NCBI GenBank assembly: GCA_963972195.1
Contig: CAXATH010000011.1
Span: 36,068-100,067 of the forward strand
DNA: 64,000 nucleotides
Direction of reading: 5' to 3'
DNA from: Litorimonas sp963972195
GTDB taxonomy: Bacteria; Pseudomonadota; Alphaproteobacteria; Caulobacterales; Maricaulaceae
Shown: piece by piece, positions 44,441 to 53,252 of the stretch
Layout: the number at the start of each line of letters is the position of its first letter
Numbering within the stretch: position 1 is the first letter of the stretch
Program-made: the position numbers and the translations under genes
The notes under the pieces: model-generated
What the model was told of the DNA's origin: nothing
The model's database searches: none
Seen by the model: the letters and a program-made list of their open reading frames with translations, nothing else

Positions 44441-46501
44441 TTACATTCCCAAATCTAGGTCTGTACTGCGGGTCAGGTCATGCGCGCGGGCAAGCGTGGC
44501 CGTGTCTCTGACGAATTCAGCGAGCTTAATTGCGGGTGTGAGTTCATCGCCCTCTGCAACATCGAGAGACTTCTGTTCGGGCCTGGCTTGACATGGAGAA
44601 GTATCTAGGCCGCTAAGCTCGGGGCTGAGTTCCTTACCGCCTGCGTCTTCCTCGTCTTCTTCGTTAGTCTTTGAATTTAAGGCTAATGCGATTTTGTTTT
44701 GCTCTGACTTCTCATTTTCTGTGTAGAGACGGTCATCCACAGGCCGTGTCTCAATACCCCAGACGCAAGGCGTATTCGGGGAAAGTCCGCCATATCCGTC
44801 CGGAGATATTTGGGGAGGGCTCGAGACACGGCCTGTGAAATTTTTATCCGCATAGTAGCGAACTTTATCGGCTTTGATGGGTGAGAAACCTGAGAGGAGA
44901 ATAATCTCCTGATTAGACGGCAGCTGCATGATTTCGCCAGGCGTAATGAGCTGGCGCGCCGTCTCTTGGCGAGAGACCATGACGTGCGAGAGCCAGGGCG
45001 CAAGGCGGTGACCGGCATAGTTCCGCATCGCCCGCATTTCCGTCGTGCTGCCAATCGCGTCTGATAGGCGTTTAGCGGTACGCTCATCATTAGTCGCAAA
45101 GGCCACCCGCACATGGCAATTATCAAGGATGGAATTATTTGGACCGTAGGCTTTCTCAATTTGGTTGAGAGATTGAGAAATCAGAAAGGCCCGCAAGCCA
45201 TAGCCTGCCATGAAAGCGAGTGAGCTTTCAAAGAAGTCAAGACGCCCCAAAGCCGGAAACTCATCGAGCATCAGCAGAAGTTGGCGATTTGGCTGACCCT
45301 CGCCTGAAACAACAAGCTCTTCAGTAAGACGGCGACCAATCTGATTTAGGATAAGGCGAACCAGTGGCTTCGTGCGCGAAATATCGGACGGCGGAATGAC
45401 CAGATAAAGTGAAACAGGCTTGTCCGCCTTCATAAGATCGGCAATCCGCCAATCACATTTTGATGTCACCTCGGCGACCGTGGGATCTCGGTAAAGTCCG
45501 AGAAAACTCATAGCCGTTGATAATACACCTGAGCGCTCGTTTTCAGATTTATTGAGGAGTTCACGCGCTGCTTGTGCGACCACCGGATGAACTTGTGCCC
45601 GTGACCGGTCGCCGAAATGATTGGTTTTCATCATGATCCCAAGCGTCTTTTCAAAACTACGTTTTGGGTCAGAGAGGAATGAGGCTACGCGAGCCAGCGT
45701 CTTTTCGCGCTCTGCGTAGAGAATATGAAGGATAGCGCCGACTAAAAGACTATGAGCGGTCTTTTCCCAATGGTTGCGGCGCTCAAGCATCCCTTCAGGG
45801 TCGACAAGGATATCGGCAATGTTCTGAACATCCCGGACTTCATTGACGCCTTTGCGCACTTCTAAGAGCGGATTATATTTCGCACTCGCCGCATTAGTTG
45901 GGTCAAACAACAGGCAATGAGAGAACGTTGCTCTCCAGCCTGAGGTGAGCTGCCAGTTCTCACCCTTAATGTCATGGATGACCGCGCTGTCAGTCCAGGA
46001 GAGTAAGGTCGGGATAACAAGGCCCACGCCTTTACCCGACCGTGTTGGCGCAATCGCCATGACATGCTCTGGGCCATGATGGCGAATGTAATCAGTCTTT
46101 GTACGCCCAAGAAAAACGCCATGGTCATCCAGAAGACCAACTTGCTTCATTTGCTTTGATGTCGCCCAGCGCGATGAGCCAAATGTGTTTAGGGCTTTTG
46201 CAGAGCGGCCGCGGAGTACAGAACCTATGACCGCGAAGATAATTCCAAGGAGGCCGCCGCCTGCGGAAATCTGTCCGCCTCTTGAAAAAATATGAGGCGC
46301 ATAGGCGTCAAATTGATACCACCATTTGAAGAGATTCCACGGCGCATAAATTTTGTGATTGCCAAGCTCGGCGAATCCCGTTCCTAAATAGATACTGTAA
46401 TCAAATTTAAGCGCAACCCATTGGGTAGCATACCATGTCGAGAAAATGATCGTCGCAAAGACGACGAATATCTGTCCGATCAAGATATTTTGTGGCGACA
46501 T
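44441..46501 (-). CDS. traG: TraG/VirD4 type IV coupling protein
   Basis: 686 aa. I prefer the start at 46501 (MSPQNILIGQI, typical of the family, with AAGGGCCTAGGA upstream) over 46516. Two N-terminal membrane helices, Walker A IAPTRSGKGVGLVIPTLL, Walker B LLLMLDEFPALG. Delivers the relaxosome to the channel. First gene of the traG-copG-trbBCDEJLFGI operon. Confidence 0.95.
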   Translation of the reverse strand: MSPQNILIGQIFVVFATIIFSTWYATQWVALKFDYSIYLGTGFAELGNHKIYAPWNLFKWWYQFDAYAPHIFSRGGQISAGGGLLGIIFAVIGSVLRGRSAKALNTFGSSRWATSKQMKQVGLLDDHGVFLGRTKTDYIRHHGPEHVMAIAPTRSGKGVGLVIPTLLSWTDSAVIHDIKGENWQLTSGWRATFSHCLLFDPTNAASAKYNPLLEVRKGVNEVRDVQNIADILVDPEGMLERRNHWEKTAHSLLVGAILHILYAEREKTLARVASFLSDPKRSFEKTLGIMMKTNHFGDRSRAQVHPVVAQAARELLNKSENERSGVLSTAMSFLGLYRDPTVAEVTSKCDWRIADLMKADKPVSLYLVIPPSDISRTKPLVRLILNQIGRRLTEELVVSGEGQPNRQLLLMLDEFPALGRLDFFESSLAFMAGYGLRAFLISQSLNQIEKAYGPNNSILDNCHVRVAFATNDERTAKRLSDAIGSTTEMRAMRNYAGHRLAPWLSHVMVSRQETARQLITPGEIMQLPSNQEIILLSGFSPIKADKVRYYADKNFTGRVSSPPQISPDGYGGLSPNTPCVWGIETRPVDDRLYTENEKSEQNKIALALNSKTNEEDEEDAGGKELSPELSGLDTSPCQARPEQKSLDVAEGDELTPAIKLAEFVRDTATLARAHDLTRSTDLDLGM

Positions 46502-46516
46502 TCCTAGGCCCTTCAT

Positions 46517-46860
46517 TTGCGATGGACTTAGGCTGTCAGAAAAATGGATTTTCGGTCTAGTTCCTAAATAGTGAATTCGCGTGAACCATTATGACTTTCT
46601 ATGAGGTTCTGTGATTTTTTGTGAAAATAACAATTTGCCCATGACGATTTCCCTGCATCTAGGCACAGAAGGATTCAGGTTCATTGAGAAAAGGTTTGAA
46701 GGAGATTGATCTGTGGGAGACCAAAGAGCTTTATATAGAAAAGCTTTTTATAGAAAAGGGATCGTTATCCCCGAAGTGGACATTTAGTTGCAGTAATTTT
46801 AAAACCGATATTTTTGAGCAACTAAAGTTTGGAAAAATTATACCGTTATATTCATTCTGA
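46517..46860. other. Intergenic region upstream of traG
   Basis: 344 bases between the traG start and the stop of the flavin oxidoreductase gene. No gene seen. Holds the transfer-operon promoter, a short repeat of TATAGAAAAG (46736-46758), and a 9-bp inverted repeat listed separately. Confidence 0.55.
46783..46826. repeat. 9-bp inverted repeat at cargo/transfer boundary
   Basis: TTTAGTTGC and GCAACTAAA separated by 26 bases, 35 bases after the stop of the last mer-operon gene. There is no T-run after it on the minus strand. It could be a loose terminator stem, a recombination site or an operator for traG. Confidence 0.4.
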
Positions 46861-48219
46861 TTACAACATCGATCCTAAATCAGAGCCGACGCTCGGATAA
46901 GCACTCACCATCTTTTTCAAATCACTCGCCGTTAACTGAAGCCGAATAGCGAGACTAAAAAAATTGATAATTTCAGCATATTCGGGCCCTAGAAGGTGCG
47001 CGCCTAATATTTTATCGGTTTCATCATCGATAATGACCTTAGTTGCTGCGCAAGTTTCTCCTATTCTAAGATTAGAATACCAGTTGCTTGTGTCGTTCGT
47101 GGCAATCCGAAGCTTATAGCCAGCCGCTTTTGCTTCTTCTTCCGTCATCCCAACGCGTGCCAATTCGGGAATTGTAAATACGACTGTTGGCACACCACTA
47201 TAATCGGGTTTAATGTGATTACCCTTAATCATATTTGAGGCAGCGACCTTACCCTCAAATACAGCAACAGGCGTAAGGGGTAAGCCTTTTGTATCGGCGG
47301 CATCTCCTGCCGCATAAACTGCAGGGTTGGATTTGCTTTGGAGATAATCATTAACCGCGACACCGTGAGTGCCGAACTCTATGCCAGCCTTATCCAAATC
47401 AAGGTTATCAATAGCGGGAGTTCGTCCCGCACCATGCACGATCAGGTCAGCTGTATGGCTTCGCTGCTTGCCGTCAGTATCCAATACTACTGAATACCCG
47501 TCACCTTGTGGGGATATAGATACGAGATTGGTTAGCGGAATAAAATTAATCCTGGCCTCTGCGCTTCGCTTCAGCAATTTATTTACGTGGGCAACCTCAA
47601 AACCTTTGAGGGGCCGCTCACCGCGGTCGATAATATGAACATCACTGCCAGCCCGAGCTGCGATATGGGCGAACTCAAATGAGATAAACCCGCCGCCAAC
47701 AAAAATGATTTTTTTAGGAAGAATTTCCAATTCTAAGAACTCAGTGCTTTCAGTAAGATATTCTGCGCCCGGCATGCTCATTTCCCGAGGCTTCGCACCT
47801 GTTGCAATGAGTATATTTTTTCCTTCCAAACGGGTTTCGCCGTCAATTTCAATGACGTTCTCAGCGACAAATTTTGCATTTCCGTGCAGTGTGGTAACCC
47901 CTTTTTTATCAAGACCAGATTCTATTTTTGGGGGCATTTTTTCAGTGAAAGTGCGCTTGAATGCAAGCAGGCCCGACCAATTAATCGCGAGATTGCCGGC
48001 CTCAATCCCTTTGCCTTTCATCAAAGTTGCGGCATCAATTATTTCGGCGCCACGCCTCAACATTTTTTTGGGATCGCATCCCCTTAATGCACATGTCCCG
48101 CCATAAGGCAGCTCATCTATGACGGCCACTTTCCAGCCCGCTGACGCGCATTTATTTGCGGCGTTAACAGCCGCCATACCAACGCCCATAACAATAAGGT
48201 CAAACTTTTGGATTTGCAT
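46861..48219 (-). CDS. Mer-operon flavin disulfide oxidoreductase (MerA/GorA relative)
   Basis: 452-aa FAD/NAD(P) pyridine-nucleotide disulfide oxidoreductase. FAD motif IVMGVGMAAVNAANKC; redox site GGTCALRGCDPKKMLRRG, a C-x4-C pair but with ALRG instead of the MerA/Lpd-like VNVG; NAD motif IIFVGGGFISFEFAHIAARAG. The dimer domain lacks the MerA C-terminal Cys pair. It follows merA by 75 bases in the same direction. Known in other genomes only as a generic Lpd/GR-like protein; probably supports thiol or electrophile handling (inference). Confidence 0.8.
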   Translation of the reverse strand: MQIQKFDLIVMGVGMAAVNAANKCASAGWKVAVIDELPYGGTCALRGCDPKKMLRRGAEIIDAATLMKGKGIEAGNLAINWSGLLAFKRTFTEKMPPKIESGLDKKGVTTLHGNAKFVAENVIEIDGETRLEGKNILIATGAKPREMSMPGAEYLTESTEFLELEILPKKIIFVGGGFISFEFAHIAARAGSDVHIIDRGERPLKGFEVAHVNKLLKRSAEARINFIPLTNLVSISPQGDGYSVVLDTDGKQRSHTADLIVHGAGRTPAIDNLDLDKAGIEFGTHGVAVNDYLQSKSNPAVYAAGDAADTKGLPLTPVAVFEGKVAASNMIKGNHIKPDYSGVPTVVFTIPELARVGMTEEEAKAAGYKLRIATNDTSNWYSNLRIGETCAATKVIIDDETDKILGAHLLGPEYAEIINFFSLAIRLQLTASDLKKMVSAYPSVGSDLGSML

Positions 48220-48294
48220 TTTACGTCCTCTTTTCTATAGCGCTAAGTCCTTGGCCCATGACAAACGATCGTCCTTTATTCGTCCGAGATTGAA

Positions 48295-49716
48295 TTAACC
48301 CGCACAGCATGAAAGCTTGGTGACATCCTTATCGAAAGTCTGCGCCGCTAGCTTCAACCCCTCTACGGTGGTCAGGTAGGGGAAAATCATCTCTCCGAGT
48401 GCATTGAAAGTCATACCTATTTTTATTGCAAGCGCAGCGGTTTGGATTGTATCAGCACCTTCAGGTGCCAGAATATGCGCGCCAATTAACTTGCCATCAC
48501 GCGCGTCGGCGATGAGTTTGATTAAGCCGCGCGTATCACGCGCGGCCAAAGCCCGTGGGACATGTTTGAGATCAAGCGTCGAGGTTTTAACTTCTATTCC
48601 CTTTGCCCGCGCTTGTGCTTCCGTAAGGCCGACAGTTGCATAATTTGGATCGGTAAAAACGACGGCAGGCATCGTATTATTATTGTATGTTTTAGTATTC
48701 CCATTTATGGCGTTTTGCGCTGCGAGCTTGGCCCCATAAGCTGCCATATAGACATATTCGTCTCGTCCTGTGACGTCGCCCGCTGCATATATTCCAGGGA
48801 TATTGCTCTGCATGGAATCATCGACAATGATACCGCCGTTTTTGGCCAATTTAACGCCTATTTCTTTAAGTCCGAGACCAGCCGTATTGGCTTTACGCCC
48901 GGTTGCCAGTAAAATATGCTCCGCACGTAACTGCCGGACTTCACCCTTGTATTGATAACTCAGGCAGATTTCACCGTCGGCTTTTATGGATTCATAGACA
49001 GAGCCGCAGTGCACTTGAATGCCTTCATCTCTTAGGTATCCGGTAAGCGCCTCGCTAATTTCTGGTTCTGCACCCGGGAGAACCTTTGACCGACAGAGTA
49101 GCGTTACTTTTGTTCCCATGCGAGCAAACATCTGTCCTAACTCACAACCAATTACGCCGGCGCCAATGACAATCATGGATTTCGGCAGGTCAGGCAGGTC
49201 AAGTGCGCTCGTGCTATCCAAATGCGGGACGTTTTGAATGCCTTGAATAAGCGGAAGATGCGAATGTGATCCTGTAGTGATGATGATTTTGTTAGATATA
49301 TAAAGCTTTCCATCAACGGCCACACCGCCGCTCACAAGTTTTCCCATACCTTCAATATATTTGAGGGTCTCATATTGCGGTAGCAAATCGGTATATTTGG
49401 CCTGACGTAGCTCCCAGACGAGTTCATTTTTATGAGCCACAACATCTGCCCAGCTAACAAGTTTTGCGTCTGCGCTGATTCCATTAAATCTTTTTGCCGA
49501 CGCACCCGCCTGCATGACATCCGCCGCACGGATCATGGTTTTTGACGGGACGCACCCGACATTAACGCATGTGCCGCCAATCGTGCCTCCGCCAATAACA
49601 GCCACAGTTTTCCCCAGTTCGGCGGCGGTAATGGCAGCAGAGAACCCTGCGGAACCGGCCCCGACAATGATAAGGTCAAACGAATTTTCTTCGCCCACGG
49701 CGCTGCAATCTGACAT
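48295..49716 (-). CDS. merA: Mercury(II) reductase
   Basis: 473-aa flavoenzyme reducing Hg(II) to Hg(0) with NADPH. Redox pair in GGTCVNVGCVPSKTMIRAAD; FAD motif LIIVGAGSAGFSAAITAAELG; C-terminal vicinal cysteines in KLSCCAG, which pass Hg to the active site. It lacks the N-terminal HMA domain of the long MerA form, as many alphaproteobacterial versions do. Fourth gene of merT-P-F-A. Confidence 0.96.
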   Translation of the reverse strand: MSDCSAVGEENSFDLIIVGAGSAGFSAAITAAELGKTVAVIGGGTIGGTCVNVGCVPSKTMIRAADVMQAGASAKRFNGISADAKLVSWADVVAHKNELVWELRQAKYTDLLPQYETLKYIEGMGKLVSGGVAVDGKLYISNKIIITTGSHSHLPLIQGIQNVPHLDSTSALDLPDLPKSMIVIGAGVIGCELGQMFARMGTKVTLLCRSKVLPGAEPEISEALTGYLRDEGIQVHCGSVYESIKADGEICLSYQYKGEVRQLRAEHILLATGRKANTAGLGLKEIGVKLAKNGGIIVDDSMQSNIPGIYAAGDVTGRDEYVYMAAYGAKLAAQNAINGNTKTYNNNTMPAVVFTDPNYATVGLTEAQARAKGIEVKTSTLDLKHVPRALAARDTRGLIKLIADARDGKLIGAHILAPEGADTIQTAALAIKIGMTFNALGEMIFPYLTTVEGLKLAAQTFDKDVTKLSCCAG

Positions 49717-49739
49717 GTAATTTCCTTTTTAGAATATAA

Positions 49740-49949
49740 TTAATTCGAGTTCTTTTGACGTCGCCATAGGGCGTAAATCGTCAAAAGGACGAAGAGGGCA
49801 AGGGCCGGTAAAAGGACGTAATCTATATAGCCAGTTAGCGCTGATAAGCCGACAATGCCGAAGAGCACGACAAGGACGGGTGTAAAACAGCACAGAGCGG
49901 CGACAATCGTCCCGATAAGGCCGACACCCAGCAAGGAGCGAGTTTTCAT
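49740..49949 (-). CDS. merF: MerF-like mercury transport protein
   Basis: 69-aa membrane protein with two helices. The Cys pair in ALCCFTPVLVVLFGIVGL is the MerF signature; the second Cys pair seen in longer MerF proteins is absent here. Carries Hg(II) across the inner membrane. It starts 3 bases after the merP stop. Confidence 0.88.
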   Translation of the reverse strand: MKTRSLLGVGLIGTIVAALCCFTPVLVVLFGIVGLSALTGYIDYVLLPALALFVLLTIYALWRRQKNSN

Positions 49950-49952
49950 GCT

Positions 49953-50285
49953 CTAGCTCGTCACTTCATTTGCCGGATACCCAACGTCAGTGGAGGCTGC
50001 CGCTATTTCCGTGGGCGTCGTTTTTGACGGGTCATAAACAACGGTTGCGATTTTGGTTTTATAATCGACTTCCACTGATTTAACACCGTCAACGCGTTTC
50101 ATGGCTTTCTTGACCGAGATTGGACATGTGGCACAGGTCATTTTATCAATTGCAAAAGATGAACTGGCCTCTGTCGCCACCACTTGAGTTTGAGCGTTCG
50201 CGGTCATGAGTGTATTGCTACCAACTGCGATGGCACCTGTCGCCAAGACGGCGATGCTCGTTAAATTCAAAAGAGTTTTAGTCAT
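49953..50285 (-). CDS. merP: Periplasmic mercury-binding protein
   Basis: 110 aa: signal peptide (cleavage after TANA) and one HMA domain with the binding motif MTCATCPISVKKAM. Hands Hg(II) to MerT. Second gene of the operon. Confidence 0.95.
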   Translation of the reverse strand: MTKTLLNLTSIAVLATGAIAVGSNTLMTANAQTQVVATEASSSFAIDKMTCATCPISVKKAMKRVDGVKSVEVDYKTKIATVVYDPSKTTPTEIAAASTDVGYPANEVTS

Positions 50286-50297
50286 TATACTACCTTT

Positions 50298-50690
50298 CTA
50301 GTAAAATAAGGGGGCCCAATAATCGATAGTCAGAGCTAATATTACGGCGAAGGTCGCCAGCCATAATGCAAGTTTGGTAAGGCGGGAGGATTGCGGTTTC
50401 GCGCAATAACTTCCGTCTTCACAGGTATCAATTTTCTTGAAATAGACGTGCCAAAACCCCGCTCCAATAAACAAAACCGCGATTCCAACAAAGATAGGTT
50501 TGTACGGTTCCAGCACGGTGAAGTTACCAATCCACGCCCCTGAAACCCCCATGCTGATAAGAATGAGCGGCACGATACAGCAGGACGAGGCGAGTAGTGC
50601 GCCCACGACGCCACCTGTGGCAAACAGCCGGCGTCTCCGGATAGACCGTTGCGGTTCTGAGAGAAATTGCTTGGTACGGTTCATCGGCAA
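50298..50690 (-). CDS. merT: Mercuric ion transporter MerT
   Basis: 130-aa membrane protein with three helices. Membrane Cys pair in LLASSCCIVPLILISMGV and the second Cys pair in KIDTCEDGSYCAKP. First gene of the operon, directly under the MerR-controlled promoter. Confidence 0.95.
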   Translation of the reverse strand: MPMNRTKQFLSEPQRSIRRRRLFATGGVVGALLASSCCIVPLILISMGVSGAWIGNFTVLEPYKPIFVGIAVLFIGAGFWHVYFKKIDTCEDGSYCAKPQSSRLTKLALWLATFAVILALTIDYWAPLFY

Positions 50691-50733
50691 CCTTTAAATC
50701 TAGCGTAATGCACTTCAATATTCTGCTTTGAGC

Positions 50734-50764
50734 TTTGTACGCCCTGTACTAACTACAGGTTCAA
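50734..50764 (-). promoter_or_regulatory. MerR-controlled merT promoter/operator
   Basis: On the minus strand: -35 TTGAAC (50759-50764), a 19-base spacer and -10 TACAAA (50734-50739). The spacer holds the dyad CCTGTA-N5-TACAGG (50743-50759). An overlong 19-bp spacer with a central dyad is the signature of MerR-type promoters that are untwisted on metal binding. Confidence 0.85.
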
Positions 50765-50805
50765 GCGATTAAATCAGTTACGCGTTCACAAAAAAGAGAG
50801 ATGCG

Positions 50806-51201
50806 ATGAAACGAGGTGAGTTAGCTAAATTATCAGGATGTAATATTGAAACTATTCGGTACTATGAAAAAATCGGGATATTACATGCGCCGGGCAGAAC
50901 TCCGGCCGGACATAGAGTTTATTCAAAAGACGATCAGTCTCGATTGAGGTTTATTCTACGCACTCGTGAATTGGGGTTCTCGATAGAAGAAATTCGCAAT
51001 TTATTGTCAATGGTCGACTCTAATGACTACACATGTGGCGACATTCACGCCTTGACAATCAATCACCTGAAATCAATTTCGCAGAAAATATCAGATCTCA
51101 AATTACTAGAAGATTCCTTACTCGCAATCTCGAATGAGTGTGAAAAGGGAGATGCGCCAGAATGTCCAATTATCGAGGCATTGGTCAGTAATAAACTATG
51201 A
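50806..51201 (+). CDS. merR: Mercury-responsive regulator MerR
   Basis: 131 aa. Winged helix MKRGELAKLSGCNIETIRYY, dimerisation helix, and the Hg-binding cysteines in YTCGDIHAL, SNECEKG and PECPI, at the positions expected from Tn501 MerR. Divergent from merT; the operator lies between them. Confidence 0.95.
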   Translation: MKRGELAKLSGCNIETIRYYEKIGILHAPGRTPAGHRVYSKDDQSRLRFILRTRELGFSIEEIRNLLSMVDSNDYTCGDIHALTINHLKSISQKISDLKLLEDSLLAISNECEKGDAPECPIIEALVSNKL

Positions 51202-51283
51202 ATGTCAAAATTGTTATTTTTATGCTCGTAGAAAGCCACTCGATGAATATGACTTCCTCAAAGCGCAGCATCGGTAGAAATTC

Positions 51284-51300
51284 CCAAAGGGGACCTTTGG
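51284..51300. repeat. Inverted repeat between merR and the sulfur module
   Basis: CCAAAGG-GGA-CCTTTGG: 7-bp perfect arms, 3-base loop. Hairpin after merR, or an operator for the downstream MBL-rhodanese gene; no T-run follows. Confidence 0.35.
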
Positions 51301-51356
51301 TCTAACTAAGCTCCCACCCAAATATATATGAAGTAAAAGCGGGGAACTAAATACTT

Positions 51357-51374
51357 GAGAATTCGTTCTCTTTT
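51357..51374 (+). terminator. Short UUCG hairpin with T-run
   Basis: GAGAA-TTCG-TTCTC followed by TTTT, 30 bases before the MBL-rhodanese start. Very stable tetraloop but only a 5-bp stem; weak terminator or 5'-UTR structure. Confidence 0.35.
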
Positions 51375-51403
51375 GCCAACACTAGATTGGTACGGGTGGG
51401 TTC

Positions 51404-52762
51404 ATGTTTATTGAAAAGATAAAATCTGATGGTTTAGCTCACTTATCTTACTTAGTAGGAGATGGCGCTGAGGCTTGCGTGATTGACCCCCGACGGGACT
51501 GCTCAATATACATTGAGAAGGCACGCCTAAAAGGCGCAAAAATCACCCACATTATTGAAACCCATCGGAATGAGGATTTGGTTTCAGGAGCCCCAATCCT
51601 TGCAAAGCAAACTGGCGCAAAAGTTTATCATGGGCCCAATCCCGATGGCGATGTCGAATACGCCAAAACGATAAAAGATGGCAATGAATTCAAGCTAGGT
51701 AATATGAGCCTGCGCATTTTGGAAACACCGGGCCATACATATGATAGCATCTCAATTGCCGTATTTGACGAAAATTTTCATAACGGAGCCGTTGGTGTTT
51801 TCACGGGAGACGCTTTATTTGTTGGCGATGTCGGACGCACAGATTTTTATCCCGACGAAGCAGAAAAAGTTGCCGGACTTTTGTATGACAGTTTGCAAAA
51901 ACTCATAAAACTTGGCGCCCAAACGATTGTATACCCTGCGCATGGGGCAGGATCGGTTTGCGGAGATAATATGGCTGAGCGGGAATTTTCAACTATCGGC
52001 CATGAACTCAAGAACAATGACATGCTCAAGATATCTACCCGCGAAAAGTTTATTAAAAAGAAAGTCGCGGAAAACCATTATATCCCTCAGTATTTTTCTC
52101 TTATGGAACATCTGAATCTCGTCGGAGGTTCAGCCATAAACGCAGTTCTCATACCTCCACGTATCCCACCTGCAAAGTTTAACTCTAAAGATGTTGATTT
52201 TGTGCTGGACGTCCGTTCAATCACGTCATTTGGCAGTGCCCACATCCCGAACTCGCTATCACTTCCACACGACATGATATCCGCTTTCGCAGGATATCTT
52301 CTGACAGAATCAGATTCGATGTTCTTGATATGCGACAATGCCAATCAAGCAGAAGATGTTGCGCGCCATCTTGCTCGGATGGGCTTTGACAATGTGCAAG
52401 GTCGGTTGGACGGCGTCGTCGGTTTATCCACGACAGGTGCGAAGCTAGAACATTTGGAATTCGTTGATGCGGCCACAGTTCGTAAACGATTAAACGCAAA
52501 CAAGAAAGATTGGGATTTACTGGATGTGCGCTCCAAGAATGAATTTGACAAGGGTCACATTGACGGTGCCATTCATAAATATATTGGGCATATAAAGGAC
52601 GGTCTAAAAGATTTGAATTCCAAAAAATCTTACACAGTCATGTGCGGCAGCGGCGCCCGCGCCACAATTGCAGCCTCGATTTTAAAAGCCAATAATTTTG
52701 ATAGGGTCGATGTATTCTTGGGCTCAATGGGCGCTTGGCAAGCCGCGAAAGGCAAGTCATAA
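51404..52762 (+). CDS. MBL-fold/double rhodanese protein (persulfide dioxygenase-like)
   Basis: 452 aa. The N-terminal metallo-beta-lactamase fold (about 1-235) has ETHRNEDLVSG instead of THxHxDH, but keeps the three residues that bind the single iron in persulfide dioxygenases (His in THRNED, His in GHTYDS, Asp in FTGDALFVGDVGRTD). The first rhodanese domain (about 260-345) has no Cys in its loop (LICDNANQ). The second (about 360-450) has the active loop MCGSGARA. Probably oxidises or transfers persulfide sulfur. First gene of a plus-strand unit with the two YeeE/YedE genes; ribosome site is weak. Confidence 0.85.
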   Translation: MFIEKIKSDGLAHLSYLVGDGAEACVIDPRRDCSIYIEKARLKGAKITHIIETHRNEDLVSGAPILAKQTGAKVYHGPNPDGDVEYAKTIKDGNEFKLGNMSLRILETPGHTYDSISIAVFDENFHNGAVGVFTGDALFVGDVGRTDFYPDEAEKVAGLLYDSLQKLIKLGAQTIVYPAHGAGSVCGDNMAEREFSTIGHELKNNDMLKISTREKFIKKKVAENHYIPQYFSLMEHLNLVGGSAINAVLIPPRIPPAKFNSKDVDFVLDVRSITSFGSAHIPNSLSLPHDMISAFAGYLLTESDSMFLICDNANQAEDVARHLARMGFDNVQGRLDGVVGLSTTGAKLEHLEFVDAATVRKRLNANKKDWDLLDVRSKNEFDKGHIDGAIHKYIGHIKDGLKDLNSKKSYTVMCGSGARATIAASILKANNFDRVDVFLGSMGAWQAAKGKS

Positions 52763-52824
52763 AACCAATGACTCCATGAGAGCCCATGCTATCATCTGCT
52801 CTCCAGTAAATAAAAAGGCCATCC

Positions 52825-53250
52825 ATGGAAAACTTTACACCCGTTTCCGCAACAATAGGCGGCGGCTTGATCGGCGTGGCAGCGGTTATTCTAATGGCTT
52901 TCAATGGCCGTATTGCCGGTATAAGTGGGATTTTTTCTGGCATTTTTTTCACCGACAAATCGGATTGGCTTTGGCGTCTTTTATTTGTAATTGGTCTTGG
53001 CTTATCGCCTCTGGCTTATATCGCAATAAGCGGTCGTTCTCCTGAGTTTATTATCATAAACGCTTACCCTCCTATTATCCTTGGCGGTCTTTTTGTGGGT
53101 TTTGGAACTCGGCTGGGTTCGGGCTGTACAAGCGGACATGGCGTATGTGGTGTCTCACGCCTATCCCCCAGATCACTTGTCTCGGTGGTTCTATTTATGG
53201 GCGCAGGCATATTCACTGTCGCTGTTCTTACAAAAATAATAGGCTCTTGA
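52825..53250 (+). CDS. YeeE/YedE-family sulfur transporter half 1
   Basis: 141-aa membrane protein with about four helices and the family motif GSGCTSGHGVCGVSRLS, with two conserved cysteines proposed to relay thiosulfate or sulfide. The gene 2 bases downstream encodes the second half, as in PmpA/PmpB-like pairs. Co-transcribed with the MBL-rhodanese gene. Confidence 0.87.
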   Translation: MENFTPVSATIGGGLIGVAAVILMAFNGRIAGISGIFSGIFFTDKSDWLWRLLFVIGLGLSPLAYIAISGRSPEFIIINAYPPIILGGLFVGFGTRLGSGCTSGHGVCGVSRLSPRSLVSVVLFMGAGIFTVAVLTKIIGS

Positions 53251-53252
53251 TA

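Noticed and set aside
46379..46571. Repeat of GTTCCTAAATAG inside and upstream of traG
   Set aside because: Only 12 bases, one copy inside coding sequence; probably chance.
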